64,000 nt of DNA from Rhizobiaceae bacterium CPCC 101076 (GCA_003347645.1 QDFX01000007.1:1-64000), one strand, 5' to 3'; positions 8,532 through 18,387 are shown, counted from the first letter of the stretch. The notes: a model not told the origin generated them from the sequence alone. Program-made: numbers and translations.

Positions 8532-9601
8532 TCGGCGCCGGCTGGCCGCTCCTGCGCGGCGTCTTTCAATCGATCGATCCCGAACGGGCGCATGAGCTGA
8601 CGCTCGCGGCGCTTGAGCGCGTTCCCCTGCCGCCCGCCCGACCGGACGATCCGCGCCTCGCAGTCGAGGCCTTCGGACTGACATTCCCGAATCCGATCGG
8701 TCTCGCCGCAGGCTTCGACAAGGATGCGCGCGTTCCCGATGCGATGCTGAGACTGGGCTTCGGCTTCGTCGAGGTCGGCTCGATCACGCCGCTTCCGCAG
8801 CCCGGGAATCCGAAACCGCGCATTTTCCGGTTACCTGACGATCAAGGCGTCATCAACCGGCTCGGCTTCAACAATGGTGGCCACGAAGCCGCGCTACGAC
8901 GCCTTGCCAACCGGAAGCGCGGAGGAATTCTCGGCATCAATGTCGGCGCCAATAAAGACGCCGCCGACCGCACTGCGGACTATGTCTCCGGCATCCGCGT
9001 CTTTGCCGACCATGCCGACTATCTGACGGTCAACATCTCATCGCCGAACACGCCCGGCCTGCGCGACCTTCAGGCACGTGGCGCACTCGACGATCTTCTG
9101 GCGCGCGTGGTCGAGGCGCGGGATGGCATGGTCACCCGCAAGCCCGTTCTCCTCAAGATCGCACCCGATCTCGCTCTGAGTGATCTGGACGACATCACCG
9201 AAGTGGCGCTCGCACGCGGCATCGACGGCCTGATCGTCTCGAATACGACGATCACCCGTCCGGCCGGGCTCGGCGGCGAACACATCAAGGAGCCGGGCGG
9301 ACTTTCCGGCACTCCCCTGTTTCAGCGCGCGACATGGATGCTGGCCGAAGCTGCAAAGCGCGTTGAGAGACGAATTACTCTCGTCGGGGTCGGTGGCATC
9401 ACGTCGGCGGAGACGGCTCTCGCGAAGTTCCTGGCGGGAGCCAGTCTGATTCAGCTCTATACGGGGCTGACCTATGCCGGTCCGGGATTAGTCAGCGATA
9501 TCAAGCAGGGCTTGCTGACGATGATCGCACGCGAGGGGTCGCTAAAGTCTCTTATCGGCCGGGATCGAGATGCGATCGCAGCGGCAGGCCCGGGCGTTTA
9601 G
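8528..9601 (+). CDS. pyrD: Dihydroorotate dehydrogenase (quinone), class 2
   Basis: This 357-residue enzyme oxidises dihydroorotate to orotate in pyrimidine synthesis and passes electrons to the quinone pool at the inner membrane. Family blocks include GLAAGFDKD, the FMN-site [27 protein letters not shown] and [18 protein letters not shown] (about residues 169-179) carries the Ser that marks class 2 enzymes. The N-terminal helical segment that contacts the membrane is present ([16 protein letters not shown]). The start is ATG 8528, coupled to DUF952. The stop TAG overlaps the stop of the convergent DUF6460 gene by 3 nt. Confidence 0.95.
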   Translation: MIGAGWPLLRGVFQSIDPERAHELTLAALERVPLPPARPDDPRLAVEAFGLTFPNPIGLAAGFDKDARVPDAMLRLGFGFVEVGSITPLPQPGNPKPRIFRLPDDQGVINRLGFNNGGHEAALRRLANRKRGGILGINVGANKDAADRTADYVSGIRVFADHADYLTVNISSPNTPGLRDLQARGALDDLLARVVEARDGMVTRKPVLLKIAPDLALSDLDDITEVALARGIDGLIVSNTTITRPAGLGGEHIKEPGGLSGTPLFQRATWMLAEAAKRVERRITLVGVGGITSAETALAKFLAGASLIQLYTGLTYAGPGLVSDIKQGLLTMIAREGSLKSLIGRDRDAIAAAGPGV

Positions 9602-9936
9602 GCGCGATTGCCGAGTTTCAGCAGCCGACTCAAGAGCCAGAGCGGAAACACGATCACCGCACCGAGCAGGAACCAGCGGAACACGGTTTCGACCGCATCC
9701 CAGATATTGTCGAAGAACTCGAAGAACAGTTCACGAAGACCGCGCAGGATCGCGAAAGCATCAAGATCGAGCACCGCGAGCAGCACGCCGATCACGACCG
9801 AGAGCATTACAAGCTTCGCCAGCACCCACAACGGCGACCCGCCGAAGAACCGGGTCAGTGGATCCGCGGCAGCTGGCTTTGCGGGAATCTGAACGGGTTC
9901 GGCCTGCGGGGGCGAACTGGTGTGTGCGTCGGTCAT
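9598..9936 (-). CDS. DUF6460 small membrane protein
   Basis: A 112-residue protein with a Pro/Ala-rich cytoplasmic N-terminus (about 1-30), a first membrane helix (about 37-58), an amphipathic linker rich in Phe and acidic residues ([16 protein letters not shown]) and a second helix (about 86-106). It matches the alphaproteobacterial DUF6460 family, whose role is unknown. It converges on pyrD with overlapping stops and shares direction with the two genes to its right. Confidence 0.72.
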   Translation of the reverse strand: MTDAHTSSPPQAEPVQIPAKPAAADPLTRFFGGSPLWVLAKLVMLSVVIGVLLAVLDLDAFAILRGLRELFFEFFDNIWDAVETVFRWFLLGAVIVFPLWLLSRLLKLGNRA

Positions 9937-9980
9937 ACTCGAATTCTAGCATGGCCGCCGGTGTCGGCCAAAGCTGCGAG

Positions 9981-10214
9981 CTATTTCTCTTCGGCCATGA
10001 CCCGAATCGAATATTCCGATTGGGGCGTGTCGGCCACTCCCGAAACCTCGTAGACGTGGCCATCATACTCGACCTCATCGCCGGGGATTGGAGCATAGAA
10101 ACCTTCCGGCACCACGCCTTTGTCGAGCCGCTCGGTCGATCCATCCTTGTGAAGCACAACCACGCCGACCCGACCGGTCGGGCTCGACCGTTCCGGCTTT
10201 TCGAAATGACGCAT
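9981..10214 (-). CDS. Small conserved-looking hypothetical protein
   Basis: A 77-residue acidic protein starting MRHFEKPERS. ATG 10214 is preferred because GGAG lies 7 nt before it; a longer form would overlap the dcd gene. The middle reads as a small beta-rich domain (VGVVVLHKDGS...VEYDGHVYEVSG). It has no signal peptide or membrane segment. I do not recognise the family. It follows the dCTP deaminase gene by 37 nt, so it is probably co-transcribed with it. Confidence 0.6.
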   Translation of the reverse strand: MRHFEKPERSSPTGRVGVVVLHKDGSTERLDKGVVPEGFYAPIPGDEVEYDGHVYEVSGVADTPQSEYSIRVMAEEK

Positions 10215-10251
10215 CGGCAAACTCCAGGCTGCGGTCTCAATTCGAGGCCGA

Positions 10252-11355
10252 CTAACCAACCCGGAAATGCTTGGAGAGTTTCAAACCCTGCGCTTGATAA
10301 TTGGACCCAAGATCAGCGCCATAGAGACGTTCCGGCAATGCCGCGAGACGTTCGTAGACCAGGCGACCGACGGTCTGGCCGTGCTCCAGGATGAACGGAA
10401 CCTCGTGGCTGCGCACTTCGAGCACGGCTCGCGAACCGCGTCCGCCGGACGCTACATGGCCGAAGCCCGGATCGAAAAAGCCGGCATAGTGGACGCGGAA
10501 CTCGCCCACGAGCGGGTCGAACGGCACCATCTCTGCTGCATAGGCCGGCGGCACATGCACCGCCTCCCGCGAGGCAAGGATATAGAACTCGCCTGGATCG
10601 AGGATCAGAGTGCGATCGCGCGCCGAAACCTCTTCCCAGAAGTCTTCGACCGCATAGCCGTTGACGTTGTCGACATCGATCACGCCGGTATGCCGCTTGG
10701 CGCGATACCCGACCATGTGCTTTCCGCCGAGCCCTGACAGATCGACCGTGACCGAGATGCCGTCGCGGAGATCGGGCTGATCGGTATCGACCAACCGCTC
10801 CGCGTCCTGAAGCGCTCGCATCTCCGCTTCGTCGAGACCGACATGGCCGCGGCGGAACCGGATTTGCGACAGCCGAGAACCGGTGCGCACCAGAACCGGG
10901 AACGTGCGCGGGCTGATCTCAGCCCAGAGCGCACCTTGATAGCCGGGCGGAAGGACATCGAAACCGCGCACGCCGTCCGCAATTACACGGGTGAAAACAT
11001 CCAGTCGGCCGGTCGAGCTCTTCGGATTGGTCGAAGCCTGCACGTCAGGAGGCAGGTCGAGGCTTTCCAGCAGCGGCACGAGATAGACGCAACCGGTTTC
11101 GAGAACCGCGCCATCTTCCAGGCTGAAAGCGTGAATCAAGACGGAGTCCAGCCGCTCACGGACCGTCTGCCCGGGACCGGGCAGGAAGCTCGCCCGAACG
11201 CGATAGGCCGTCTTGCCGAGACGAAGATCGAGCGATGCCGGCTGGATCTGCCGATCGATCGCAGGCGCCTCAAGACGCACGATTCCTGCATCGATCAGCG
11301 CGCTGATCGACTGCGCCGGAGCGATGCCGGTGCCGAAGTCCGCGCCTTGAGCCAT
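10252..11355 (-). CDS. dcd: 2'-deoxycytidine 5'-triphosphate deaminase
   Basis: A 367-residue enzyme of the dCTP deaminase/dUTPase superfamily, about twice the length of E. coli Dcd and typical of alphaproteobacteria. It would deaminate dCTP to dUTP for dTMP synthesis. The signature IQPASLDLRLG appears early (about 37-47), followed by STNPKSSTGRLDVFTRVI, which holds the nucleotide and catalytic loop, and GYQGALWAEISPRTFPV. The second half repeats the fold (SREAVHVPP, PFDPLVGEFRVHYAGFFDPGFG), so this is an internally duplicated form. ATG 11355 was chosen over an upstream TTG because of the GGACAT stretch before it and family length. Confidence 0.85.
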   Translation of the reverse strand: MAQGADFGTGIAPAQSISALIDAGIVRLEAPAIDRQIQPASLDLRLGKTAYRVRASFLPGPGQTVRERLDSVLIHAFSLEDGAVLETGCVYLVPLLESLDLPPDVQASTNPKSSTGRLDVFTRVIADGVRGFDVLPPGYQGALWAEISPRTFPVLVRTGSRLSQIRFRRGHVGLDEAEMRALQDAERLVDTDQPDLRDGISVTVDLSGLGGKHMVGYRAKRHTGVIDVDNVNGYAVEDFWEEVSARDRTLILDPGEFYILASREAVHVPPAYAAEMVPFDPLVGEFRVHYAGFFDPGFGHVASGGRGSRAVLEVRSHEVPFILEHGQTVGRLVYERLAALPERLYGADLGSNYQAQGLKLSKHFRVG

Positions 11356-11440
11356 GGATGTCCGCCGGTCCAACACACTCCGTCAGTAGCAATCCAGCGG
11401 ATTGACGCCAAGCGGAGCGAGGAGTAGAGCCTCGATTTAT

Positions 11441-11497
11441 CCCGTGGTGATTTGAGCCGGCCGGCTTGCAGCCACGTAAAACAAGTCGCTAAAAGGC
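11441..11497 (+). promoter_or_regulatory. SAM-II riboswitch (metA motif)
   Basis: The H-type pseudoknot core of the SAM-II class is recognisable: CGTGGTGATTTG (11443-11454), a first stem, GGCTTGCAGCCACG (about 11463-11476), then TAAAACAAGTCGCTAAAAGG (11477-11496). CAAGTC near 11483-11488 can pair with GATTTG, as in the known structure. It binds S-adenosylmethionine and would turn the gene down when SAM is plentiful. It precedes metZ, a usual target in Rhizobiales, with 57 nt to the GTG start. Confidence 0.93.
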
Positions 11498-11554
11498 CGT
11501 GGCGCGAGTGACTTAGGTCTTGCTGCGCGGCGGCTCTGTCATCGAAGGTGCCGC

Positions 11555-12754
11555 GTGTCGAAGAAAGCTCCCCTCCCCGCCCGCAAGCTCAAGCCCGCGA
11601 CGGTCGCCGTGCACGAAGGTGCGCTACGCAGCCAATTCAACGAAACCGCGGAATCGATCTTCCTCACGCAGGGCTACATCTACGACTCGATGGAGCAGGC
11701 CGAGGCGCGGTTCAACAACACTGATCCCGGCTTCCAGTATTCCCGTTTCTCGAACCCGACCGTGACCATGTTCGAGAACCGCATGGCCGCTCTCGAAGGC
11801 GCCGAGGCCGCCCGGGCCACCGCGACCGGCATGGCCGCGGTCACGGCCGCGATCCTCAGCTTCGTGAACGCCGGCGAACACATCGTCGCCGCCAAGGCGC
11901 TGTTCGGCTCGTGCCGCTACATCATCGAGGATCTCGCGCCGCGCTTTGGCATCACCTCGACACTCGTCGACGGTTCGGATCTCGACCAGTGGCAGGAGGC
12001 TGTTCGCCCGAACACCAAGGCGTTCTTCCTCGAAACGCCGACCAATCCGACGCTCGACATCTATGACATCTCGGCCGTTGCGGAGATCGCGCATGCGGCA
12101 GGGGCGAAGCTGATCATCGACAACGTGTTCGCGACGCCGGTTTTCCAGAAGCCGCTCGCGCTCGGTGCCGACGTCGTCTGCTATTCGGCGACGAAGCACA
12201 TCGACGGGCAGGGCCGCACGCTCGGTGGCATCGTGCTCGGCACGGAGGAATTCGTCACCGGCCCGCTGCAGATGTTCCTGCGCCAGACCGGACCCTCGCT
12301 CTCACCGTTCAATGCGTGGGTCATGTTGAAGGGCCTGGAAACTTTGGCGCTCCGGGTCGAGAAAGCGGCGGCCAACGCAGCGAAGATCGCGGACTTCCTC
12401 GCCGATCACCCGAAGGTGACCAGGGCGATCTACCCGTTCCGTCCGGACCATCCGCATGTCGCCCTCGCCAGGAAGCAGATGACGGCGGGTTCCACGCTCG
12501 TGACCTTCGACGTGAGGGGCGGCAAGGCGGAGGCGTTCCGCTTCGGCGGTGCGCTGGAAATCGTCAAGATCACCAACAATCTCGGCGACGCGAAGAGCCT
12601 GATCACCCATCCCGCGACGACGACGCATCAGCGCCTGACGCCGGAAGCCCGCGCGGAGCTCGGCATCGGCGACAGCATGCTGCGCCTGTCGGTCGGCATT
12701 GAGGATGCGGACGACCTGATCGAGGATATTTCCATCGCGCTGGACGCAATCTGA
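11555..12754 (+). CDS. metZ: O-succinylhomoserine sulfhydrylase
   Basis: A 399-residue PLP enzyme that makes homocysteine from O-succinylhomoserine (or O-acetylhomoserine) and sulfide in methionine synthesis. Cys/Met-metabolism family blocks are all present: YSRFSNPTV, the ATGMAAV loop that contacts PLP, ETPTNPTLDIYDI, DNVFATP and SATKHIDGQGR with the PLP lysine at K214. GTG 11555 is the start, with GAAGG 6 nt upstream. The SAM-II riboswitch ahead of it explains its control. apaG follows 38 nt downstream on the same strand. Confidence 0.94.
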   Translation: MSKKAPLPARKLKPATVAVHEGALRSQFNETAESIFLTQGYIYDSMEQAEARFNNTDPGFQYSRFSNPTVTMFENRMAALEGAEAARATATGMAAVTAAILSFVNAGEHIVAAKALFGSCRYIIEDLAPRFGITSTLVDGSDLDQWQEAVRPNTKAFFLETPTNPTLDIYDISAVAEIAHAAGAKLIIDNVFATPVFQKPLALGADVVCYSATKHIDGQGRTLGGIVLGTEEFVTGPLQMFLRQTGPSLSPFNAWVMLKGLETLALRVEKAAANAAKIADFLADHPKVTRAIYPFRPDHPHVALARKQMTAGSTLVTFDVRGGKAEAFRFGGALEIVKITNNLGDAKSLITHPATTTHQRLTPEARAELGIGDSMLRLSVGIEDADDLIEDISIALDAI

Positions 12755-12792
12755 CGCACCCAAATAGCCGCGTTTCGGGTTATCCTTGAGCC

Positions 12793-13185
12793 ATGTACAG
12801 CGCGACGACACGCGGCATTCAGATTACGGTCACTCCGAAATTCCTGACCCAGGAATCGGAGCCAGACCGCGCGCATTTCGTCTGGGCGTATTCGATCGAC
12901 ATCGAGAACCATGGAGAAACCCAGGTTCAGTTGCTGTCGCGCTACTGGAGGATCACTGACGCCTCGGGCCGCGTGCAGGTGGTCGAAGGTCCGGGCGTCG
13001 TCGGCGAGCAGCCGATCCTCGGCCCCGGAGAGACCTTCTCCTATACGAGCGGCGTGCCGCTCACGACCTCTTCGGGCTTCATGGTCGGTTACTATGTGAT
13101 GGTGACCGACGAAGGCGAGAAGTTCGAAGCCGATGTTCCGGCCTTCTCGCTGGATCGGGCCGAAGAGCGCCGGGTCGTTCATTGA
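12793..13185 (+). CDS. apaG: ApaG protein
   Basis: A 130-residue single-domain immunoglobulin-like protein. ApaG is linked by phenotype to Co2+/Mg2+ resistance in enterobacteria, but its biochemical role is unsettled. The family signature is clear: RYWRITDASGRVQVVEGPGVVGEQP and the later FSYTSGVPL...GFMVGYYVM block. There is no signal peptide. The TGA stop shares its A with the ATG of argE (13183-13187), so the two genes are coupled. Confidence 0.93.
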   Translation: MYSATTRGIQITVTPKFLTQESEPDRAHFVWAYSIDIENHGETQVQLLSRYWRITDASGRVQVVEGPGVVGEQPILGPGETFSYTSGVPLTTSSGFMVGYYVMVTDEGEKFEADVPAFSLDRAEERRVVH

Positions 13186-14351
13186 TGGGTTCGAGACCGT
13201 CGCCCCAAATCGTGTCCATTCTCGAGCGTCTCGTTGCGTTCGACACAGTCAGCTCGAAGTCGAACCTTGAACTGATCGACTGGGTGCAGAAATATCTGAC
13301 CGATTGCGGCCTCGCGTCGGCAATCCTACCCAGCGCATCCGGCGACAAAGCCTCCTTGCTGGCACGGATCGGGCCCGACAACGAACCGGCGATCGCCCTC
13401 TCGGCCCATACCGACGTCGTACCGGTCGCGGGACAGAACTGGTCGAGTGACCCGTTCACCCTCATCGAGCGCGACGGAAAGCTCTACGGCCGCGGCTCAT
13501 GCGACATGAAGGGCTTCGTCGCCCTGATGCTGGCGGCCGTCCCGGCGCTGATGGAAAAACCGCTGAAGCGGCCGGTCCAGCTCGTCCTCACCTACGACGA
13601 GGAAACGACCATGGACGGGGTGGCGGATTCGCTCCGTCATATCGGTCAGGAATGGCAGCGCCCGGCCGCGGTCATCGTCGGCGAGCCAACGAGCATGCAG
13701 GTCGTCGATGCGCATTTGTCGATCGGCGGCGTCCGCATGGTGATCCACGGCCGCGCCGCTCATTCCAGCCTGCCGCACCTCGGCGCGAGCGCGATCGATG
13801 CCGCGCATCAGGTCATCGGCGAGCTGATGCGCATCCGCGATGAATTCATAGCTGCCGGGGATCCGACCGGTCGGTTCACGCCACCGCATTCGACGCTAAA
13901 CGTCGGCCGCATCCAGGGCGGGCAGGCGCACAACATCGTGGCACCGTCATGCATGCTGGAATTCAGCATGCGGGGCGTGCCGGGCTCCGACATCGAGGGC
14001 GCGATCGAGCGCGTCATAGCTTTCGGCGAGGGGCCGGTGCTCAGCCGCATGCGCGCGACCGCCCCAGAGGCGCATATCGATGTCGAACGCTGGCTGTTGG
14101 CGCCGTCGCTCGGCCCACGACCGGGCTCCGAAGCCGAATTGATCGCCATGCGCCTTGCCGGCACGAACAGCACGACGACTGTCTCATACGCCACCGAGGC
14201 CGGCCATTATCAGCGCGCAGATATCCCGACGGTCGTTTGCGGGCCGGGTTCGATTGATCAGGCGCACGCACCCGACGAATTCATCGAACTCAGCCAACTT
14301 GCTGCCGGCGAGGCGTTCATCCAGCGCCTGATCGAGGAATGCAGGGCCTAG
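13185..14351 (+). CDS. argE: Acetylornithine deacetylase (M20 family)
   Basis: A 388-residue metallohydrolase that removes acetate from N-acetylornithine in arginine synthesis. Metal-binding and catalytic blocks of the M20 family are visible: SAHTDVVP, GRGSCDMKGF, DEETTMDG with the catalytic Glu pair, and a dimerisation domain starting near IGGVRMVIHGRAAHSS. The C-terminal GPGSIDQAHAPDEF supplies the last His. ATG 13185 is preferred over TTG 13182 and overlaps the apaG stop. Other arginine genes (argF, argD) lie just beyond on the opposite strand, which supports argE over related dipeptidases. The TAG stop overlaps the hslO stop within a shared CTAG. Confidence 0.88.
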   Translation: MGSRPSPQIVSILERLVAFDTVSSKSNLELIDWVQKYLTDCGLASAILPSASGDKASLLARIGPDNEPAIALSAHTDVVPVAGQNWSSDPFTLIERDGKLYGRGSCDMKGFVALMLAAVPALMEKPLKRPVQLVLTYDEETTMDGVADSLRHIGQEWQRPAAVIVGEPTSMQVVDAHLSIGGVRMVIHGRAAHSSLPHLGASAIDAAHQVIGELMRIRDEFIAAGDPTGRFTPPHSTLNVGRIQGGQAHNIVAPSCMLEFSMRGVPGSDIEGAIERVIAFGEGPVLSRMRATAPEAHIDVERWLLAPSLGPRPGSEAELIAMRLAGTNSTTTVSYATEAGHYQRADIPTVVCGPGSIDQAHAPDEFIELSQLAAGEAFIQRLIEECRA

Positions 14352-15310
14352 CTGTCGGAGATTCCGACATCGGATGGCGACAGCGTGTATTTCCGCGAGC
14401 AGAACTCGCAGGTCACGGTAATCGCGCCGTCATCGCCGACCATGTCGCGCCGCTCCTCGTCCGAGAAGCTCTTGAGCATTCCCAAAATCCGCTCCTGCGA
14501 GCAGCGGCAGGATTCCCGCACGCCCTGACCATTGAAGACGCGGACACCCCGCTCGTGGAATAGCCGGAACAGCAGTTGCTCGCTGGCGATCGTCGGATCG
14601 ATCAATTCGTGATCTTCGATTGTCTCGACGAGAGCCTGAGCCTCGGTCCACGCATCGTCATCGTCCGCCGGCGGCATGACGAGGTCTTCCGGCGCATCGC
14701 CCGGATGCAGGTCCTGCGTACGAATCCGCTCACCAGCGGCCGGAAGAAACTGCACGAGCAAGCCACCCGCACGCCAGGCATGCGAACCGCCGGAACCATT
14801 GCCCCCGAACGCCTCGGCGACAGCGAGCCTTACCCGCGTTGGGATCTGCTCCGACTGACGGAAATATTGGTGCGCCGCCTCTTCCAGGCTGTTGCCCTCG
14901 AGCGGGACCACGCCCTGATAACGGTTCATGTCGCCGCCGGCGTCGATCGTCATCGCCAGATGGCCGTGCCCAAGCAGATCGCCCGTCGCCACGCTCGGCA
15001 TCTCGGCAAGACGATCGGCATCGTATCGTGCATAGGCACGCAGCCGATCAGGAGCCTCGAAGTCGACCACCAGCATGTCGATGGCACCGTTCGAACGGGT
15101 CTGCAGCTGGAAGCGGCCGTCGATCTTCAGCGACGAACCGAGCAGAACCGTCAGCGCCACGGCCTCGCCGAGCACCTTCGACACAACCGGCGGATAGTCG
15201 TGGCGATTCAGAACGCTGTCGATGGACGGGCCGAGGCGCACGACACGCCCCCGGACATCCAGACCCTCGACCTGGAACGGCAAAATATGATCGTCGGTAC
15301 TCTCAAGCAT
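14348..15310 (-). CDS. hslO: Hsp33 family redox-regulated chaperone
   Basis: A 320-residue holdase chaperone that is switched on by oxidation of a zinc-binding cysteine cluster. The C-terminal cluster is intact: CRC (in ESCRCSQERI) and CEFC near the end, giving the CxC...CxxC pattern. The core blocks are present, including RVVRLGPSIDSVL, the SSLKIDGRFQLQ region, and a Gly-rich linker. The gene is third in the reverse-strand run argD-argF-hslO, 18 nt after argF, an order common in Rhizobiales. It ends convergently on argE with overlapping stops. Confidence 0.92.
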   Translation of the reverse strand: MLESTDDHILPFQVEGLDVRGRVVRLGPSIDSVLNRHDYPPVVSKVLGEAVALTVLLGSSLKIDGRFQLQTRSNGAIDMLVVDFEAPDRLRAYARYDADRLAEMPSVATGDLLGHGHLAMTIDAGGDMNRYQGVVPLEGNSLEEAAHQYFRQSEQIPTRVRLAVAEAFGGNGSGGSHAWRAGGLLVQFLPAAGERIRTQDLHPGDAPEDLVMPPADDDDAWTEAQALVETIEDHELIDPTIASEQLLFRLFHERGVRVFNGQGVRESCRCSQERILGMLKSFSDEERRDMVGDDGAITVTCEFCSRKYTLSPSDVGISDS

Positions 15311-15328
15311 CCACGCCTCTAATAAGGG

Positions 15329-16258
15329 TCAGGCCTGGATCGCGTCGAAGCACCAGGCGAGGACGCCCTTCTGCGCATGAAGCCGATTCTCGGCCTCGTC
15401 GAACACGGCCGATTGCGGTCCGTCCATGACCTCTGCGGTGACTTCCTCACCCCGGTGCGCAGGCAGGCAATGCATGAAGATGGCGTCTCGGGATGCCGCC
15501 TTCAACAGCTTGCTGTTCACCTGATAGGGCTGCAGCAGGTTATGGCGCCGCTCCTTCTCGCCATCTCCCATCGAAACCCAGGTATCGGTGAGGATACAGT
15601 CAGCGCCGTCGACCGCCTCGAAAGCATCGCTGGTGAGTTCGACCGCCGCGCCCTCACCCTTTGCCCAGGCGACAAGCTCGTTGCTCGGGGCGAGTTCCGG
15701 CGGGGTAGCAATGCGAAGCGTGAAATCGAGCCGAGCCGCGGCGTGTACCCAGGAGGCGAGGACATTGTTGGAGTCACCGGTCCAAGCGATCGTCCGACCC
15801 TTGATCGAGCCGAGCCGCTCCTCGAACGTCATCAGGTCAGCCATTACCTGGCAGGGATGCGACGTCTTCGTCAGGCCGTTTATCACCGGCACTGTGGCAT
15901 GGCGCGCAAGTTCCTTAAGCGCATCGTGCTTCAGGATGCGGATCATGATTCCATCGACATAGCGCGACATCACCCGCGCGGTGTCCTCGATAGCCTCGCG
16001 CTCGCCGAGCTCGATTTCCTTGCCTGTCACCATCAAGGGCGAACCGCCGAGTTCGCGGACGCCGACATCGAAAGACATGCGGGTGCGAAGCGACGGCTGT
16101 TCGAAGACGAGCGCGATGACCCGGCCGTCCAGAGGACGGTCCTTCGCGGCCTCGGGCGTCCGGCGGCGGGCTTTCATCGCCTTGCCGGCGTCGAGAATGG
16201 TGCGGAGCGTCGATCCAGTGAAATCGGACAGATCGAGGAAGTGGCGGGGAGCAGTCAC
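15329..16258 (-). CDS. argF: Ornithine carbamoyltransferase, anabolic
   Basis: A 309-residue enzyme that makes citrulline from ornithine and carbamoyl phosphate. Family signatures: carbamoyl-phosphate site SLRTR (56-60), HPCQ (134-137), the ornithine loop DTWVSMG, and [13 protein letters not shown]. The length is standard. It starts 11 nt after argD and is followed 18 nt later by hslO, so the three are one transcript. Confidence 0.96.
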   Translation of the reverse strand: MTAPRHFLDLSDFTGSTLRTILDAGKAMKARRRTPEAAKDRPLDGRVIALVFEQPSLRTRMSFDVGVRELGGSPLMVTGKEIELGEREAIEDTARVMSRYVDGIMIRILKHDALKELARHATVPVINGLTKTSHPCQVMADLMTFEERLGSIKGRTIAWTGDSNNVLASWVHAAARLDFTLRIATPPELAPSNELVAWAKGEGAAVELTSDAFEAVDGADCILTDTWVSMGDGEKERRHNLLQPYQVNSKLLKAASRDAIFMHCLPAHRGEEVTAEVMDGPQSAVFDEAENRLHAQKGVLAWCFDAIQA

Positions 16259-16269
16259 GGTCGGTCTTT

Positions 16270-17472
16270 CTATTCAGCCGCGCTGAGGCCCTGAGCGAGC
16301 CTCTTGTCGAGAGCGTCGAGGGCTTCGTCCATGCGTTCGACGGCAAGCGCCATCTCGTCGTCGCTGACGATCAAGGGCGGGAGGAGGCGCACGACATTGT
16401 CGCCGGCCGGCACCGTCAGCACATGCGCATCGACGAATGCCGAAACTACCTCGCCCGGAGGGATCAGGCATTTGAGGCCAAGCATCAGGCCCTCGCCACG
16501 CAGTTCTTCAACGATGTTCGGGTGGCGGTCGACGAGCGCACCGAGCTTCTGCTTCAGCACCAGCCCCTTGCGGCGAACCTCTTTGAGAAAAGCGGGTTCA
16601 AGCACCACGTCGAGCACGGCATTGCCGACGGCCATCGCGAGCGGATTGCCGCCGAAGGTGGTGCCGTGCGAACCGGCGGTCATGCCGGAGGCCGCTTTCG
16701 CGGTGGCCACGCAGGCGCCGACGGGAAATCCGCCGCCGAGCCCCTTCGCCAGCGCCATGATGTCCGGAGCGACACCCGACAATTCATAAGCGAAGGCATG
16801 GCCGGTGCGGCCGATGCCGGTCTGAACCTCATCATAGATCAGCAGCAGATCGCGCTCGTCGCATATCTCGCGCAAACGGCGCAGGAACGCGGCGGGCACC
16901 TCGCGAATGCCGCCCTCGCCCTGGACAGGCTCGATTATGATCGCGGCCGTCTCGGGAGTAATCGCGGCAAGCAGAGCCTGCTCGTCGCCGGGCGCGACAT
17001 GATCGAAGCCCGGGACTTCCGGGCCGAAACCGTCGAGATGCTTCGGATTGCCGCCCGCGGAAATGGTCGCCAGAGTCCGGCCGTGGAAAGCGCCGTTGAA
17101 GGCGACGATCCGCCAGCGTTCGGGATGACCCGAATAGCTATGGTATTTGCGGGCCATCTTGATGGCGGCTTCGTTGGCTTCGGCACCCGAGTTCGTGAAG
17201 AACACGGTGTCGCCGAAGCTCGCCGCCACGAGCCGCGTCGCCAACCGCTCGCCGTCCGGTATCTTATAGAGATTGGACGTGTGCCAGAGCTTACCGGCCT
17301 GCTCGCGCAGCGCCTCGACGAGATGCGGATGGCAATGGCCGAGGGCATTCACCGCGATGCCGGCGCCGAAATCGAGATATCGCTCGCCTGTGACCGTGGT
17401 CAGCCACGCTCCTTCGCCATGCTCGAAAGCAAGGTCGGTACGCGCGAAGACGGGAAGCAAAGCGGAGCTCAC
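16270..17472 (-). CDS. argD: Acetylornithine/succinyldiaminopimelate aminotransferase
   Basis: A 400-residue class III PLP aminotransferase acting on N-acetylornithine in arginine synthesis, and possibly on succinyl-DAP in lysine synthesis. Blocks: [51 protein letters not shown] (PLP Asp), [13 protein letters not shown] (PLP Lys) and [17 protein letters not shown] at 17472 with GAGG just upstream gives the family length; an in-frame ATG at 17574 would add 34 atypical residues. It is first in argD-argF-hslO. Confidence 0.92.
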   Translation of the reverse strand: MSSALLPVFARTDLAFEHGEGAWLTTVTGERYLDFGAGIAVNALGHCHPHLVEALREQAGKLWHTSNLYKIPDGERLATRLVAASFGDTVFFTNSGAEANEAAIKMARKYHSYSGHPERWRIVAFNGAFHGRTLATISAGGNPKHLDGFGPEVPGFDHVAPGDEQALLAAITPETAAIIIEPVQGEGGIREVPAAFLRRLREICDERDLLLIYDEVQTGIGRTGHAFAYELSGVAPDIMALAKGLGGGFPVGACVATAKAASGMTAGSHGTTFGGNPLAMAVGNAVLDVVLEPAFLKEVRRKGLVLKQKLGALVDRHPNIVEELRGEGLMLGLKCLIPPGEVVSAFVDAHVLTVPAGDNVVRLLPPLIVSDDEMALAVERMDEALDALDKRLAQGLSAAE

Positions 17473-17838
17473 GGGCGCCTCGGTAAAGTGTGGCCTAAAA
17501 AGCGCAGAGGCGCCGCCCAGCAGAGCGGCACCTCCGGAAAGCGCCGATTTTACGGGCCGACCGTGCAGTGTCAATGACGGCTAGAGCCCTGAGTTCTCAG
17601 GCGATGAATCGGAATGCGAGCAGAGTTTTCCCGACCTGTGGGGAAAACACCCCGTTCTCCTTTCGGACTCTTGCGGCCGAGTCAGCCGATCATGTAGTTT
17701 ACCAATCGTTAAGCACGATATCTCGTGTGAGACGGAATTTCAGCTACTATGGACGGTATATCCGGTCCAGGCTTGGTGTTGAACCGGCTGGATCCACCCG
17801 TTCGGATTCCGCCTCGCCGATACAATGGAGCCGCGCTG
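17473..17838. promoter_or_regulatory. Intergenic region argD/gcrA with four GANTC sites
   Basis: This 366-bp divergent region holds four GANTC sites, the CcrM methylation target: GAATC 17606-17610, GACTC 17666-17670, GAGTC 17679-17683 and GATTC 17805-17809. Four in about 200 bp of GC-rich DNA is more than chance would give. GcrA reads methylation at such sites, so autoregulation of gcrA is plausible. It must also carry the argD promoter. No other gene is seen. Confidence 0.55.
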
Positions 17839-18339
17839 ATGAACTGGACGGATGAGCGTGTTGAGCTTCTCAAGAAGCTCTGGAGCGATGGGTTGAGCGC
17901 GAGCCAGATCGCTGCTGAACTCGGCGGTATCACGCGCAATGCTGTCATAGGCAAGGTTCACCGCCTCGGCCTTTCCGGTCGCGCCAAGGCTGTTCAAAGC
18001 ACCGCTCCCCGCCCGCGCAAGCCTCGCGCGCCGTCGCATCCGTCGATGGTTTTCCGCACTGCCGGTGCGACCGCGCTGGCTCCGGTCCGCACGGTCGATC
18101 TCGACATCGAGCCGATCATCCAGCGCGCACCGCGCCCTATGCTGGAGCCGGTCTCCTGCGAGCGCGTGACCATCATGGATCTGCGCGAATGCATGTGCCG
18201 CTGGCCGATCGGCGACCCCGGCAGCGAGAGCTTCCGCTTCTGCGGAACCCGCTCCAATATGGGCTCGTCCTATTGCAGCTATCACGCGACCATCGCCTAT
18301 CAGCCGGCGAGCGATCGCCGCCGCCGTGCGGTCGCCTGA
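17839..18339 (+). CDS. gcrA: GcrA cell cycle regulator
   Basis: A 166-residue global regulator that binds sigma-70 and methylated GANTC sites to drive cell-cycle genes in alphaproteobacteria. The N-terminus is the defining MNWTDERVELLKKLW followed by a helix-turn-helix with ITRNAVIGKVHRLGLSGR (31-48). A basic, Pro-rich linker leads to the C-terminal sigma-binding domain with its conserved Cys set (ECMCRWPIGDPG, FRFCG, SYCSYH). ATG 17839 is chosen on homology and a GGAG 8 nt upstream. A strong symmetric terminator follows. GANTC sites precede the gene. Confidence 0.96.
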   Translation: MNWTDERVELLKKLWSDGLSASQIAAELGGITRNAVIGKVHRLGLSGRAKAVQSTAPRPRKPRAPSHPSMVFRTAGATALAPVRTVDLDIEPIIQRAPRPMLEPVSCERVTIMDLRECMCRWPIGDPGSESFRFCGTRSNMGSSYCSYHATIAYQPASDRRRRAVA

Positions 18340-18360
18340 TCGCAGCGAGCAGAACCAAAA

Positions 18361-18387
18361 AATAGGCCGCGCGATGCGCGGCCTATT
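18361..18387. terminator. Bidirectional terminator, gcrA/phoB
   Basis: Perfect 12-bp inverted repeat AATAGGCCGCGC / GCGCGGCCTATT with a 3-nt loop, flanked by an A-run (18357-18362) and TATTTAG. It lies between the convergent gcrA and phoB genes and can serve both. Confidence 0.88.

Noticed and set aside
11499-11516. Five-codon open frame starting GTG just after the SAM-II riboswitch
   Set aside because: The spacing from AAAAGG to GTG is only 2 nt, and such short frames arise by chance. metZ has its own GAAGG signal.
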